DNA of 17,893 nucleotides from JAITWN01 sp964581365 (GTDB taxonomy: Bacteria; Pseudomonadota; Gammaproteobacteria; SZUA-140): assembly GCA_964581365.1 (NCBI GenBank), contig CAZOOF010000046.1, positions 1 to 17,893 of the forward strand, written 5' to 3'. The notes beneath the pieces are model-generated. The model did not search any database, was not told where the DNA came from, and saw only the letters and a program-made list of their open reading frames with translations. The position numbers and the translations under genes are program-made. This document shows, piece after piece, positions 1-7,897 of the stretch. The stretch's first letter is position 1, and each line of letters opens with the position of its first letter.

Positions 1-183
1 GGCTGGGCAAGTCGCGCCGCCGCCGTAGTCGAAATTGATGCCACCGTTGGAGCTCAGATCCGCCGCACCCACGGTGAAATTGCCATAGCCGCCGAATCCA
101 GTCGGGGGCGCCGCCAGCGCGGCCCCAGCGCCCAGCAGGGCTGCCGAGCCGAACATCAGGTTACGGATTATCGAATTTCTCAT
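1..183 (-). CDS. Secreted protein of unknown function, N-terminal part only
   Basis: This gene reads leftward off the window edge, so only its first 61 codons are present and no stop is seen. The start ATG at 181-183 is preceded by AGGAGA about 13 bases upstream. The N-terminus is a typical signal peptide: MRN, then a hydrophobic alanine/glycine/leucine core ending near residue 25 (ALAA|PP). The visible mature part is rich in glycine, asparagine and aromatic residues (GFGGYGNF, FDYGGGATCPA), which suggests a beta-rich exported or surface protein. I do not recognise a family. It is divergent from the LolA-like gene at 445 and shares a 261-base intergenic region with it. Export is fairly sure; function is unknown. 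Confidence 0.75.
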   Translation of the reverse strand, partial: MRNSIIRNLMFGSAALLGAGAALAAPPTGFGGYGNFTVGAADLSSNGGINFDYGGGATCPA

Positions 184-211
184 AGTAGTCGCTCTCTCTC
201 CTGGATCCGAT

Positions 212-229
212 GTGATCAGGGCTAATCAC
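212..229. promoter_or_regulatory. Small inverted repeat upstream of the left-edge gene
   Basis: The arms GTGAT (212-216) and ATCAC (225-229) flank an 8-base centre, about 30 bases upstream of the leftward start codon. The position suits an operator or a leader hairpin for that gene. The arms are only five bases long, so chance is a real possibility. The spacing does not fit a CRP site. Confidence 0.25.
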
Positions 230-266
230 GGCGCTAGCGGGATCAGCCGAGGCCGTGTCCTTATTG

Positions 267-296
267 CGCGGGCCAGCCTCGCTGGATGCGCCCGCG
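267..296. repeat. GC-rich 30-base imperfect inverted repeat
   Basis: The outer arms CGCGGG (267-272) and CCCGCG (291-296) enclose a second stem, CCAGC (273-277) and GCTGG (281-285), with a CTC loop and bases 286-290 bulged out. It lies in the divergent region between the left-edge gene and the LolA-like gene, just upstream of the extended -10 at 304-312. It would therefore not be transcribed from that promoter. It may be a protein-binding site, or a leader hairpin of a leftward transcript. Confidence 0.45.
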
Positions 297-303
297 ATCC
301 CTT

Positions 304-312
304 TGCTATACT
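304..312 (+). promoter_or_regulatory. Candidate extended -10 promoter for the 445-7430 operon
   Basis: TG (304-305), one base, then TATACT (307-312) matches an extended -10 element read rightward. No good -35 is seen at 16-18 bases, which extended -10 promoters can do without. Transcription would begin near 319, giving a leader of about 125 bases before the LolA-like gene. No other strong plus-strand -10 stands out between 184 and 444. Confidence 0.45.
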
Positions 313-444
313 TTTCGGCGAATTTCACAGATCCTTTAGCTGCATCCGCCACCCACCTCCCGCACTCTGAACGGGCATGGCTGAACCGAACCGTAAATGT
401 CGGCGACTGGTCGCAAATGTCCTTTCGCTCAAGGAGACACATTG

Positions 445-1254
445 ATGCGTAAAGCAGGCGTACTCTTGATAGTTGGTTTATCGGCCGGATTGGCAGCGAC
501 GACAGCCCTGGGGCAGGATGCAGGACTCACCGCCCGCGACATCGTCGAGCGCTGCGATGCGCGCTACCCGGGCGAGGACCAGCAGACCCGCCTGACGATC
601 AAGCTGCGCAGCCAGGACGGCAGCGAGAAGGTCCACGTTTATCGCCGCTACTGGAAGGACTACAAGGGCAAGGACGACATCGCCGAGAAGATGGTGCTGT
701 TCACCGAGTTCCCGCCCGACGCCCAGGGCTCGGGCTTCATGCGCTGGGGCTATACCGGCAAGAACGCCGAACAATGGATCTACCTGCCGGCGCTCAAGAA
801 AACCCGCCGGGTCTCGGTGCGCGATCCCGGTGACAGCTTCCTCGGCTCGGACCTGACTTACGCCGACATCAGCCCCCGCGGCATCGATGAGGACGAGCAC
901 TCCCTGGTCAAGGCGGAGCAGCAGGACGGGGTGAACATCATTGCGATCAAGAGCGTGCCGCGCCCCGGAACGCTCCAGCTCTACAGCCATGTCGTCTCCT
1001 GGTACGTCGTTGGCCAGGATTGGGACGGCTGCCACAAGCGACAGATCGACTACTACGATCGCAAGGGTGATCTGCTGAAGCAGCAGTCCATCGAATGGCA
1101 GCGCATCGATTCCGCCTGGCTGTGGAAGGCGGTCACGGTACAGAATGTACAGACCAACCACACTTCGATCTTCGAGGTCGCTGACGCGCAGGTAAATACC
1201 GGTCTCACGGACGATATTTTCTCCGAACGCAATCTTAGCCGTGGCGGTCGATAG
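445..1254 (+). CDS. LolA-like periplasmic protein (outer membrane lipoprotein-sorting protein family)
   Basis: The 269-residue product starts at ATG 445, chosen because AAGGAG lies at 431-436 and a signal peptide follows (residues 1-23, cleavage near ALG|Q). An in-frame ATG at 397 lacks a ribosome site and would bury the signal peptide. The mature part has the hallmarks of the LolA-like family PF17131: GSGFMRWGY (96-103), QWIYLPALKKTRRVS (110-124), and the block SFLGSDLTYADI (131-142). Family members have the LolA/LppX half-barrel fold that holds a lipid or lipidated protein in the periplasm, and they often accompany MMPL/RND transporters. It is first in an operon with a DUF1302-type protein 88 bases downstream. 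Family assignment is strong; the cargo is unknown. Confidence 0.87.
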   Translation: MRKAGVLLIVGLSAGLAATTALGQDAGLTARDIVERCDARYPGEDQQTRLTIKLRSQDGSEKVHVYRRYWKDYKGKDDIAEKMVLFTEFPPDAQGSGFMRWGYTGKNAEQWIYLPALKKTRRVSVRDPGDSFLGSDLTYADISPRGIDEDEHSLVKAEQQDGVNIIAIKSVPRPGTLQLYSHVVSWYVVGQDWDGCHKRQIDYYDRKGDLLKQQSIEWQRIDSAWLWKAVTVQNVQTNHTSIFEVADAQVNTGLTDDIFSERNLSRGGR

Positions 1255-1292
1255 CCTCGAGCACAAACGGTGGTTACGGAAGCGGCACATTG

Positions 1293-1311
1293 GGCCATCC
1301 CGGTGATGGCC
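1293..1311 (+). other. Intercistronic hairpin
   Basis: GGCCATC (1293-1299) and GATGGCC (1305-1311) form a perfect 7-bp stem with a 5-base loop. It lies in the 88-base gap between the LolA-like and DUF1302-type genes, about 20 bases before the ribosome site. No T-run follows, so it is more likely an RNA stability or processing element than a terminator. Confidence 0.4.
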
Positions 1312-1331
1312 TGGTGAACCTGCATTTGCTA

Positions 1332-1337
1332 GAGGGG
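1332..1337 (+). promoter_or_regulatory. Ribosome binding site supporting a TTG start
   Basis: GAGGGG lies five bases before the TTG at 1343. It supports this non-ATG start because the reading frame has a full signal peptide only from here and no ATG lies nearby in frame. Confidence 0.6.
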
Positions 1338-1342
1338 AAAAC

Positions 1343-2842
1343 TTGCCGACCCGGAATGTGTTGCCGCTCCTGGCGCTGCTCATCAGCGCCTCCGTTGTCT
1401 GGCCGCAGCATGCCTGGAGCCAGCCGGGCGGCATGCTTCCGGGCCGGGAAGGCGAGTTCGAACCGCTGTTCCCGGACGCCGCGCCACAGGAACCGCTGGG
1501 CTTCCTGCCGGCACAGGAACCCAGCCGCTGGCACTGGAGCGGCTACTTCAAGAACGAAACCGCCTACCGCACCCGCGAACCCCGCACCATCACCAAGATT
1601 CGCAACGTCGCGTATCTGAACGGCGTCTACGATTTCAGTCCCCGCATCAAGGGCAATTTCAGCGGCTGGGCCTGGTACGACGCCGCGTACGACCTGTTCG
1701 ACTACGACACCATCGCTGCGCGCTTCGAACGCAACTCAGATGAACCGCTGGCCTTCCTGTTCAATCTGGGCAAGGAGCGCGACTCGGTGGGTGTGGATCT
1801 GCGCGAGTTCTACCTGGACTTCCTGTTCGACAATCTCGACATCCGCGTCGGACGCCAGTTCGTCGTATGGGGCGTCCTGGAAGGCGTCCGTATCGTGGAC
1901 GAAATCAATCCGCAGGATTTTCGTGAACTGATCCTCCCCGATCTCATGGATTACCGCATCCCGCTGTGGTCGGTCAGAGCCCAGTACTACCAGGGCAACA
2001 ACACCTATGAGCTGCTGTGGATCCCCGACCTGACTTTCCACAAACCGGCGCCCCCGGGTTCGGAATGGGAGCTGCTGCAGCGGGTACCCGGAACCACCGA
2101 ACCGGAATCGTGGAAGCTGGAAAACTCCGAGATCGGATTCCGTTACAGCACCTACGTCTGGAATACCGATCTCACGCTCAGCTACTTCCATACCTGGGAC
2201 GACTTTCCGGTCATTTTCCGTCGCTCACTGATCAACCAGTCGCAGGAGCCGGAGTTCATGCCCACGTACACGCGAATGACGATGTACGGCGGCACCTTCA
2301 GCCGGCAGGTGCGGAACTTCATCGTCAAGGGTGAGGCGGCGTACGTCACCGGCAAGTACTTCGCCATCATCGATGTCGATCGCGACGGCGACGGATTCCT
2401 GGACAGTCTCGGTGAAGTAAAGAGCGATCACGTGCGCTGGGGTCTTGGCATCGAGTTCAACTGGGCCGGCTATGACATCGCCCCCGGCTTCACCCAATGG
2501 ATCATCCTCGACTATGACGTGGGGATGACCCAGGAGCGCTATGACAACAGCATCAACCTGTTTATCCGCAAGGAGTTTCCGCAGAGCTCGATCCTGTTCG
2601 AGCTGCTCGCCATCCGGTTCACCACCCTGCGCGAAACCTACATCAATCCACAGTGGACCTTCCGCCTCAGCGACCGCTTCCATGTCGCGGTCGGGGGCGA
2701 TTTCTTTTCCGGAGCCAAGTCACAATTCGGTGTGCTGAGCAACCAGGTGGGTCAGCCCACGGTGCGCGATCAGCGCTCGCAGTTCGTCGGCAACTTCCAT
2801 GACAATGACCGCGTCTACTTCGAAGCCAAATACATGTTCTGA
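1343..2842 (+). CDS. DUF1302-type outer membrane beta-barrel protein
   Basis: The product is 499 residues with a TTG start. Residues 1-26 form a signal peptide (cleavage near AWS|Q). A proline-rich linker follows, then alternating aromatic/polar strands through to the C-terminal KYMF; the final phenylalanine is the usual signal for outer-membrane barrel assembly. The block at residues 165-196 (LDIRVGRQFVVWG, then INPQDFREL) is the recognisable DUF1302 signature. These proteins are large predicted barrels often encoded with LolA-like or DUF1329 proteins and MMPL transporters, notably near hydrophobic-compound pathways. One loop holds a calcium-type motif, DVDRDGDGFLD (344-354). It is second in the operon. 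The barrel class is fairly sure; the substrate is unknown. Confidence 0.82.
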   Translation: MPTRNVLPLLALLISASVVWPQHAWSQPGGMLPGREGEFEPLFPDAAPQEPLGFLPAQEPSRWHWSGYFKNETAYRTREPRTITKIRNVAYLNGVYDFSPRIKGNFSGWAWYDAAYDLFDYDTIAARFERNSDEPLAFLFNLGKERDSVGVDLREFYLDFLFDNLDIRVGRQFVVWGVLEGVRIVDEINPQDFRELILPDLMDYRIPLWSVRAQYYQGNNTYELLWIPDLTFHKPAPPGSEWELLQRVPGTTEPESWKLENSEIGFRYSTYVWNTDLTLSYFHTWDDFPVIFRRSLINQSQEPEFMPTYTRMTMYGGTFSRQVRNFIVKGEAAYVTGKYFAIIDVDRDGDGFLDSLGEVKSDHVRWGLGIEFNWAGYDIAPGFTQWIILDYDVGMTQERYDNSINLFIRKEFPQSSILFELLAIRFTTLRETYINPQWTFRLSDRFHVAVGGDFFSGAKSQFGVLSNQVGQPTVRDQRSQFVGNFHDNDRVYFEAKYMF

Positions 2843-2879
2843 AGCGCGGATTCGCGCCGGACAGAGATGGACCGCGGCT

Positions 2880-2901
2880 CGCGCGGGAATGAGCCCGCGC
2901 G
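2880..2901 (+). other. Intercistronic GC-rich hairpin
   Basis: CGCGCGGG (2880-2887) and CCCGCGCG (2894-2901) form an 8-bp, all-GC stem with the loop AATGAG. It lies in the 90-base gap between the DUF1302-type gene and the next barrel gene, 17 bases before the ribosome site. No T-run follows, so full termination is unlikely. It could limit read-through or protect RNA 3' ends. Confidence 0.5.
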
Positions 2902-2932
2902 CGATGTTCGCGCAAACCGGAGGCGCTGTCTG

Positions 2933-3841
2933 ATGCGCCCGAGCGCCGCGATCGCCGCGATCGCCGCCGCGCTGCTCGCCATGCTGTCATGGCTGGCGGG
3001 ACCGGCGGCCCATGCCCAGCAGGATGATGAACCGAAGTGGGGAATATCGCCGTTCGTGGGGCTGTATCAGCCATCGCTGAAGGGTCTGAACAAGGGGCTT
3101 TTCAAGGCGCCATTCGAAGGCACCGCGCAGTTCGTCGATCCGGAAACCGCGAATCAGGAAGGAACCTTTGTCCTGGAGATGCCATTGCCCGAGCTGCAGG
3201 CCTCGCCCATGGCAGGACTGGAGATCAAATGGCGCTTCAACGAGCGTAACCAGCTGCTGTTTGGCGTCGGTACCTGGCAATCGAGCGCTTCCATCTCGGG
3301 AGTGACCACGCTGCCGATTCAGGGCGCACTGGAAAACATTTCAGCCCAGCGCAAAGCCAACCTGTCATTCACCGAATTCTATCTGGGCTGGCGCCATGAA
3401 CTGATCCAGGTACCGGGCAAGTACCGGATATACCTCGCCGGCACCCTGCACCAGATGTACGATCTCGATTACCGAGAAGACTTGACCACGGTATTTCTCA
3501 GCGGCGACGCGCGCACCTTCCGCAAGACCTCGGTCACCATGGCGCAGGCGACCGGAGCCGTGCTCCTGCAGGGCACTGCGGGCGGTGAATGGTTCATTAC
3601 CGACTACATGTCGCTGGGCGTGGAAGCCGCCTGGGGCTTCGGCCTGCGCAAGATGGATCTGACCAGAGCCCAGCTCACGACCGACTTCCTGTTCACGGAC
3701 AACATCATCATTCGTTATCCGGGGCAGCCGGGCGCAGACGGCCTGATGGATTTCAAGAACCGCCCGGGCGGCGAATACGAAGATCTGAAACTCGATTTCA
3801 GCGGCTGGAAAACCGCCATCAAGGCAACGATCTACTTCTGA
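2933..3841 (+). CDS. Predicted outer membrane beta-barrel protein, unrecognised family
   Basis: The 302-residue product starts at ATG 2933, supported by CGGAGG at 2918-2923 and by a signal peptide directly after it (residues 1-28, cleavage AHA|Q). An earlier in-frame ATG at 2867 would add an arginine-rich leader and is unlikely. The mature protein opens with WGISPFVGLYQPSLKGLN and continues with amphipathic strands (KWRFNERNQLLFGVGTW, FTEFYLGWRHEL, YRIYLAGTLHQMY). It ends in ATIYF, with the terminal phenylalanine expected of a BAM-inserted barrel. The length suits 10-12 strands. It is third in the operon and separated by only 10 bases from the TPR-barrel gene, so the two are probably coupled. 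I cannot name a family; outer-membrane location is inferred. Confidence 0.78.
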   Translation: MRPSAAIAAIAAALLAMLSWLAGPAAHAQQDDEPKWGISPFVGLYQPSLKGLNKGLFKAPFEGTAQFVDPETANQEGTFVLEMPLPELQASPMAGLEIKWRFNERNQLLFGVGTWQSSASISGVTTLPIQGALENISAQRKANLSFTEFYLGWRHELIQVPGKYRIYLAGTLHQMYDLDYREDLTTVFLSGDARTFRKTSVTMAQATGAVLLQGTAGGEWFITDYMSLGVEAAWGFGLRKMDLTRAQLTTDFLFTDNIIIRYPGQPGADGLMDFKNRPGGEYEDLKLDFSGWKTAIKATIYF

Positions 3842-3851
3842 CGACGCGATA

Positions 3852-6800
3852 ATGGCCGCAGCCATCGACAAAAGAACACGAAGAAGCCGACGCTCTCTGA
3901 GAGCCGCGGGGCTGTTCGCGCTGTGCATGCTCTGCCTTGGCGAGCCGGCGGGCGCGCAGGACAACGAGGACGTATCGGGACTGATTGCTGAAGGCCGTCG
4001 CTACATCGCCCAGGGCGATGCCACCAATGCGTTGCGCATCTTCGAGGAAGCGATGGCGCGCGATCCGGACAATGCCGAAGCTCTGTTTTTCACCGGATTC
4101 CTTTATGTGCAGGCAGGCCGCCCACAGGATGGCGCAGAGGTACTGTCGCGCAGCCTCGAACTGGAACCGGACCGCTATCGCGTTCGTCTGCTGCTGGCGA
4201 GAACCCAGGAACGTCTGGGCAATATAGATCAGGCCCTGAGCGAGTTCCGCCGCGTCATCCAGGATGCCCCAGCGGGCGCTCCGGAAGCCGAAGAGGCAAG
4301 ACAGCATATCAGCGCGCTCGAAGCACTGCTTCCCGAAGTGGAAACCATCGGCCCTGCCCCTGAGCGGGTAGAACTCGGTCCAGAGACGAATCTGGAAACC
4401 CTGATCGCAGCCGGCCGCCATCGCATGGCGAACAACGATCCCGAAGGCGCGCTGGAAGCCTTCGAGCTGGCGCGGGAAAAGCAGCCCGACAACCCGGAAG
4501 CGCTCTTTTTCATCGGCAATCTCAACCTGCAGCTCGGACGCGTAGAGCAAGGCATACGCGCCCTGGAACAGAGTCTGGCGCTGACGCCCGACAATTTCCG
4601 GCTGCGTCTGGTACTCGCGCGCGCCTACGAGCGCTTCGCGACGCCCCAGGAAGCCTTGCACCAGTTGCGCAGCGTCGCCGCCCTCGCTCCACCGGGTTCA
4701 TCCGAGGCGGTGGAGGCCGAAAGAAATATCGAGCGCCTGACAAGGCAGGCTGGGGCGACCAGCCCCGCCGGGATTCCCGTGGACGTCGACGACCCGGCGC
4801 TGGAGCGACTCAAGGACATTCCCAGCCTGCTCAATGAAGCTCGCGGCCGCATGGCGAGGGGAGATCTGCCAGGGGCCCTGCGTGCTGCCGAGGCTGCGCA
4901 GAACATTGATCCCAGTCACGCCGAAACCTTGTACTTCATCGGCAATCTGAGGCTGCAGCTCGGCGAAGCCGACCTCGGTCTGCGCAGCCTGGCCCGCAGC
5001 GCAGCGCTGGTACCGGACAACTATCGCGTCCGCCTCGTACTCGCCCGCGGCTATGACCGCTTCGGCGCTCCGGAAGACGCACTGCGAGAGTACCGCATGG
5101 TGCTCGCCTCCGCGCCGCCGGATGCGCCAGAGGTCAGGGATGCTGATGACCGCATTCGCCTGCTCAGTGCCCGCATCGAAGCACGCACCAACCCGGGAAG
5201 CGCCCGGGAAAAATTTGTGGCGCTGGTGGAAGACTATCCTGCGCAGGATGAGCTGCTCACCGAAGTGCTGCGCGGCTACATCGCCGACAATGACGTAAAG
5301 GGCGCGCAAAATCTGCTGGAGGCGCTGATCGAGCGCCGTCCCGAGGATATCCGGCTGCGTTCGTATCTGGTCGAGATCTACGAGCGCAGCAACCAGGTCG
5401 ACGAAGCTGTCGCACAGTACGAAGCCCTGATCGCCCTGCTTCCACCCGACAGCGACATGATCGAAGGCCTGCGCGGCAGAGCGCTGGTGCTGCAAGGCCT
5501 GCAGGCAATCGAAGCCCGTGATTTCGCCGCCGCCCGCGACTACTTCGAGGCGCTGCGCGAAGTGCTGCCGGACGATATCGCCGCCGGCATCAATCTCGCT
5601 GTGGCATATCACGGACTAGGGCAACGCGAACAGACTGAAGCGGTGCTCCGGGATCTCGTCGAGCGGCATCCGCTCAGCGCGGATGTGCATCTGCGCCTGG
5701 GCACCCTGCTGCTGGAGGACGATCGGCAGCTGGAGGGAGCCCGCTCGCTGGAGGAGGCACGCATCCTGGGCGCCGGCGGCCCGATTGCAACCACCGCTCA
5801 GCGCTATCTGCAGCAGGCCTACGCCGGTCCCACGGGTCAGCAGCTGCGCCAGCAGGTCCATGACGCGCTGCTGCAGGAGCGTCGCGCAGCGGTAAGCGAG
5901 AACCCCGATGACTACGATGTCTGGAACCGGTTCGCCGCTACGGCGCAGGCCCTGAACCGGCCTACCGAGCTGATCGAAGCCTATGAGAACATGACGCGCC
6001 TGCGCCCCGAGGAACGCCAGAACTGGATTCGGCTGGGCGAACTGCACGATTCGCAGAACGCCTTCAAGGAAGCCATGGCCGCCTACCAGCAAGCCCTGGA
6101 GCTGACCCCCGAAGGCGATGCGGCACGCCCCGGTATCGAGGAAAAACTCGATCTGGCCACCGCCCGTGAGGCCTTCGCCGATAACCGGCGCGAGGAAGCC
6201 AAGGAACTGTTCCAGGCATTCCTAGAGCAGCATCCAGACAGCTACATCGCACACTTCTACCTTGCTCTGGTGCACCAGGGGAACGCCGACCTGGAGGGCG
6301 CGGCGGCATCCTATGAGCAGGTGCTTCGCATCGTTCCGACTCATGGCCCAGCGTTTCTCAGCCTGGGCATCATCTACGAACAGCTCCGGCGCGAAGAGGA
6401 TGCGCTCGCGGCCTATCGCTCCTCCCTGCAGCACCAGCTTCCCGCCGAACTGAGCGATATGGCGCGCGAGCGGCTCGATGCCCTGGCAAAGCGCCTCGAC
6501 GGCTTTTCCTACAGCCTCACCTACAGCTCGGGCTGGGACAGCAACTTCAATCTCAGCCGTGACGATGCGCGCCAGGAGTTCCGCTCATCGCTGGGCGCCG
6601 GCGTGACCTATCGCCGCAAGCTGCATCGCAAACCGATCTATCTCGGCATCGGGCTTACTGGCAGCTACCAGACCTATCATCGCAGTGAGTTCGATGTACT
6701 GAGCCTGGGTGTCAGCCCGTTCGTCTCCGCCTACTGGCTGGGACTGGACTGGTCGCTCAGCCTGAGCCATAGCGAAGGCGAGGCATTGCTCAGCGAACTC

Positions 6801-7430
6801 AAGCTGAACTCCACGAGCGGCGCCAGCGCCAGCGTATCGGGCGCCTTCACCATGCCACGATTCCTGAGCTGGCTCGGAGACGGGCAGCAGAAGTCCGGGT
6901 TCTGGGACCTGAGCGTCAGCGCCAGTCGCTTCGAGTCCGAGACCTCGCCGCTGTTCGACGCCGACACTTACACCGTCGGCGGCACGATCAACCAGTCATT
7001 CCGCATCGGCTGGCGCTGGTCGCTGGGATACAACTATGCCGAGAACAAGAACCTGTCCCAGCCGGGGGATGATTTCGCCTATACCAGCCACAGCGTATCG
7101 GCGCAGATCATCCGCTTCCTGCGTCCGGGATGGAGTGTCAACGGTGGCTACAGTACTTCGTACCTGCTTTACTCCAACCCGGATTCGGTGACCTTGTTCA
7201 CGCGCAAGCGCAAGAACTTCACCCAGAACCTGTCGATCGGCACCAACTATTTCCTGTCTCCGCAGCTGCGCCTGTTCGCGAACGCGAGCTATCGCTTCAA
7301 TGAATCCAACCTGCCGACCGGCTTCATCCTCTCGCCCGAGGACTCGGCCACCGCGATCGGACTGCAGAGCTCATCGCTGGGGGATTACAGCAACGTGACG
7401 GTGTCGACCGGAGTCGCATTCACGTTCTGA
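3852..7430 (+). CDS. Large TPR-repeat protein with C-terminal outer membrane beta-barrel
   Basis: The 1192-residue product begins with an arginine-rich n-region and a signal peptide (cleavage near AGAQ, residue 36). Residues 43-880 are tetratricopeptide repeats, shown by recurrent patterns such as DPDNAEALFFTGFLYVQAG and ALxxFExAxxxxPDN. From about residue 884 the protein changes to alternating strands, starting FSYSLTYSSGWDSNFN and ending VAFTF, a roughly 308-residue barrel with terminal phenylalanine. This layout matches the exopolysaccharide porins BcsC and PgaA (periplasmic TPRs plus 16-strand barrel) and also Slam proteins, which display lipoproteins on the cell surface; the family cannot be settled by eye. 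No clear ribosome site precedes ATG 3852. With only 10 bases after the previous stop, translational coupling is likely. It is last in the operon. Confidence 0.85.
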   Translation: MAAAIDKRTRRSRRSLRAAGLFALCMLCLGEPAGAQDNEDVSGLIAEGRRYIAQGDATNALRIFEEAMARDPDNAEALFFTGFLYVQAGRPQDGAEVLSRSLELEPDRYRVRLLLARTQERLGNIDQALSEFRRVIQDAPAGAPEAEEARQHISALEALLPEVETIGPAPERVELGPETNLETLIAAGRHRMANNDPEGALEAFELAREKQPDNPEALFFIGNLNLQLGRVEQGIRALEQSLALTPDNFRLRLVLARAYERFATPQEALHQLRSVAALAPPGSSEAVEAERNIERLTRQAGATSPAGIPVDVDDPALERLKDIPSLLNEARGRMARGDLPGALRAAEAAQNIDPSHAETLYFIGNLRLQLGEADLGLRSLARSAALVPDNYRVRLVLARGYDRFGAPEDALREYRMVLASAPPDAPEVRDADDRIRLLSARIEARTNPGSAREKFVALVEDYPAQDELLTEVLRGYIADNDVKGAQNLLEALIERRPEDIRLRSYLVEIYERSNQVDEAVAQYEALIALLPPDSDMIEGLRGRALVLQGLQAIEARDFAAARDYFEALREVLPDDIAAGINLAVAYHGLGQREQTEAVLRDLVERHPLSADVHLRLGTLLLEDDRQLEGARSLEEARILGAGGPIATTAQRYLQQAYAGPTGQQLRQQVHDALLQERRAAVSENPDDYDVWNRFAATAQALNRPTELIEAYENMTRLRPEERQNWIRLGELHDSQNAFKEAMAAYQQALELTPEGDAARPGIEEKLDLATAREAFADNRREEAKELFQAFLEQHPDSYIAHFYLALVHQGNADLEGAAASYEQVLRIVPTHGPAFLSLGIIYEQLRREEDALAAYRSSLQHQLPAELSDMARERLDALAKRLDGFSYSLTYSSGWDSNFNLSRDDARQEFRSSLGAGVTYRRKLHRKPIYLGIGLTGSYQTYHRSEFDVLSLGVSPFVSAYWLGLDWSLSLSHSEGEALLSELKLNSTSGASASVSGAFTMPRFLSWLGDGQQKSGFWDLSVSASRFESETSPLFDADTYTVGGTINQSFRIGWRWSLGYNYAENKNLSQPGDDFAYTSHSVSAQIIRFLRPGWSVNGGYSTSYLLYSNPDSVTLFTRKRKNFTQNLSIGTNYFLSPQLRLFANASYRFNESNLPTGFILSPEDSATAIGLQSSSLGDYSNVTVSTGVAFTF
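3978..5180 (+). repeat. Three tandem ~141-residue TPR modules within the TPR-barrel gene
   Basis: Residues 43-154, 183-296 and 325-443 of the encoded protein are clear copies of one another. Each opens with a LIAEGRRYIAQGD-like helix, continues with EALFFIGNLxLQLG, then PDNxRxRLVLARxYxRF, and closes with APP-SSEAxEAxxxI. Matching landmarks are 140-142 residues apart (about 423 bases), so a three-TPR unit was duplicated twice. Downstream TPRs are more divergent. Confidence 0.75.
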
Positions 7431-7486
7431 GACCGGGGTACCGGCGCCAGATCAAGCGCTGAGGTCCCGATCTCCTTCCCGGCCTT

Positions 7487-7819
7487 CTATTCGTTCAACA
7501 GCGCATCGCGACTGTCGATCTGTTGGAGACTGGAGCGGGGCACGGCCCCGAGCGACTTGCCCGCATCATCGACCGCCTCCCAGCCCTTGTCACGCATGCA
7601 GCTGTAGAAATGGCGGGTCCAGTCGTCGATGTTGCGCTGTGGCCCATGACCCGAGGTCACGATCATGGGGGCGGCGGAATTGGCGTAGATGCGGCAGGCG
7701 GAGACGTCTTCCTCATACTCCGCCGAGCCGACCACTTTGGACTCATGGCGCAGATGGACCTGGGATGTACTGCAGGCCGCGAGCGCGGCGACGAGCATGG
7801 CGGCGAAGATACTGCGCAT
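7487..7819 (-). CDS. Small lipoprotein of unknown function
   Basis: The 110-residue product has a lipoprotein signal peptide with lipobox LAAC at residues 13-16, so Cys16 should be lipidated. The mature part has two further cysteines, in SACRIYA (Cys42) and FYSCMRDKGW (Cys74), which could form a disulfide. A CM-x-x-KGW ending of this kind occurs in many small proteobacterial lipoproteins of unknown role. GGGGGA about ten bases upstream can serve as the ribosome site. The gene follows the FG-GAP lipoprotein by 78 bases on the same strand and is probably co-transcribed with it. It converges on the TPR-barrel gene, and the 56-base gap between them shows no clear terminator. Confidence 0.78.
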   Translation of the reverse strand: MRSIFAAMLVAALAACSTSQVHLRHESKVVGSAEYEEDVSACRIYANSAAPMIVTSGHGPQRNIDDWTRHFYSCMRDKGWEAVDDAGKSLGAVPRSSLQQIDSRDALLNE

Positions 7820-7897
7820 ATCGTGGATCCCCCGTCCTTCCCACTACGCAGTTTAGCGTATGAGCACCACGGACAGAAAGGCGCGAGACGGACTTTT

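Noticed and set aside
211..230. Possible CRP site (TGTGA ... TCAC)
   Set aside because: The half-sites are ten bases apart instead of six.
478..1434. A 318-codon minus-strand frame opposite the LolA-like gene
   Set aside because: The plus strand has a ribosome site, a signal peptide and family motifs; the minus frame has none of these.
3852..7430. Calling the TPR-barrel gene bcsC or pgaA
   Set aside because: The layout matches but no specific sequence signature was recognised and no cellulose or poly-N-acetylglucosamine synthesis genes are in the window.
7431..7486. Possible terminator between the convergent TPR-barrel and small lipoprotein genes
   Set aside because: Only short GC-rich near-palindromes are present, with no stable stem and no T-run on either strand.
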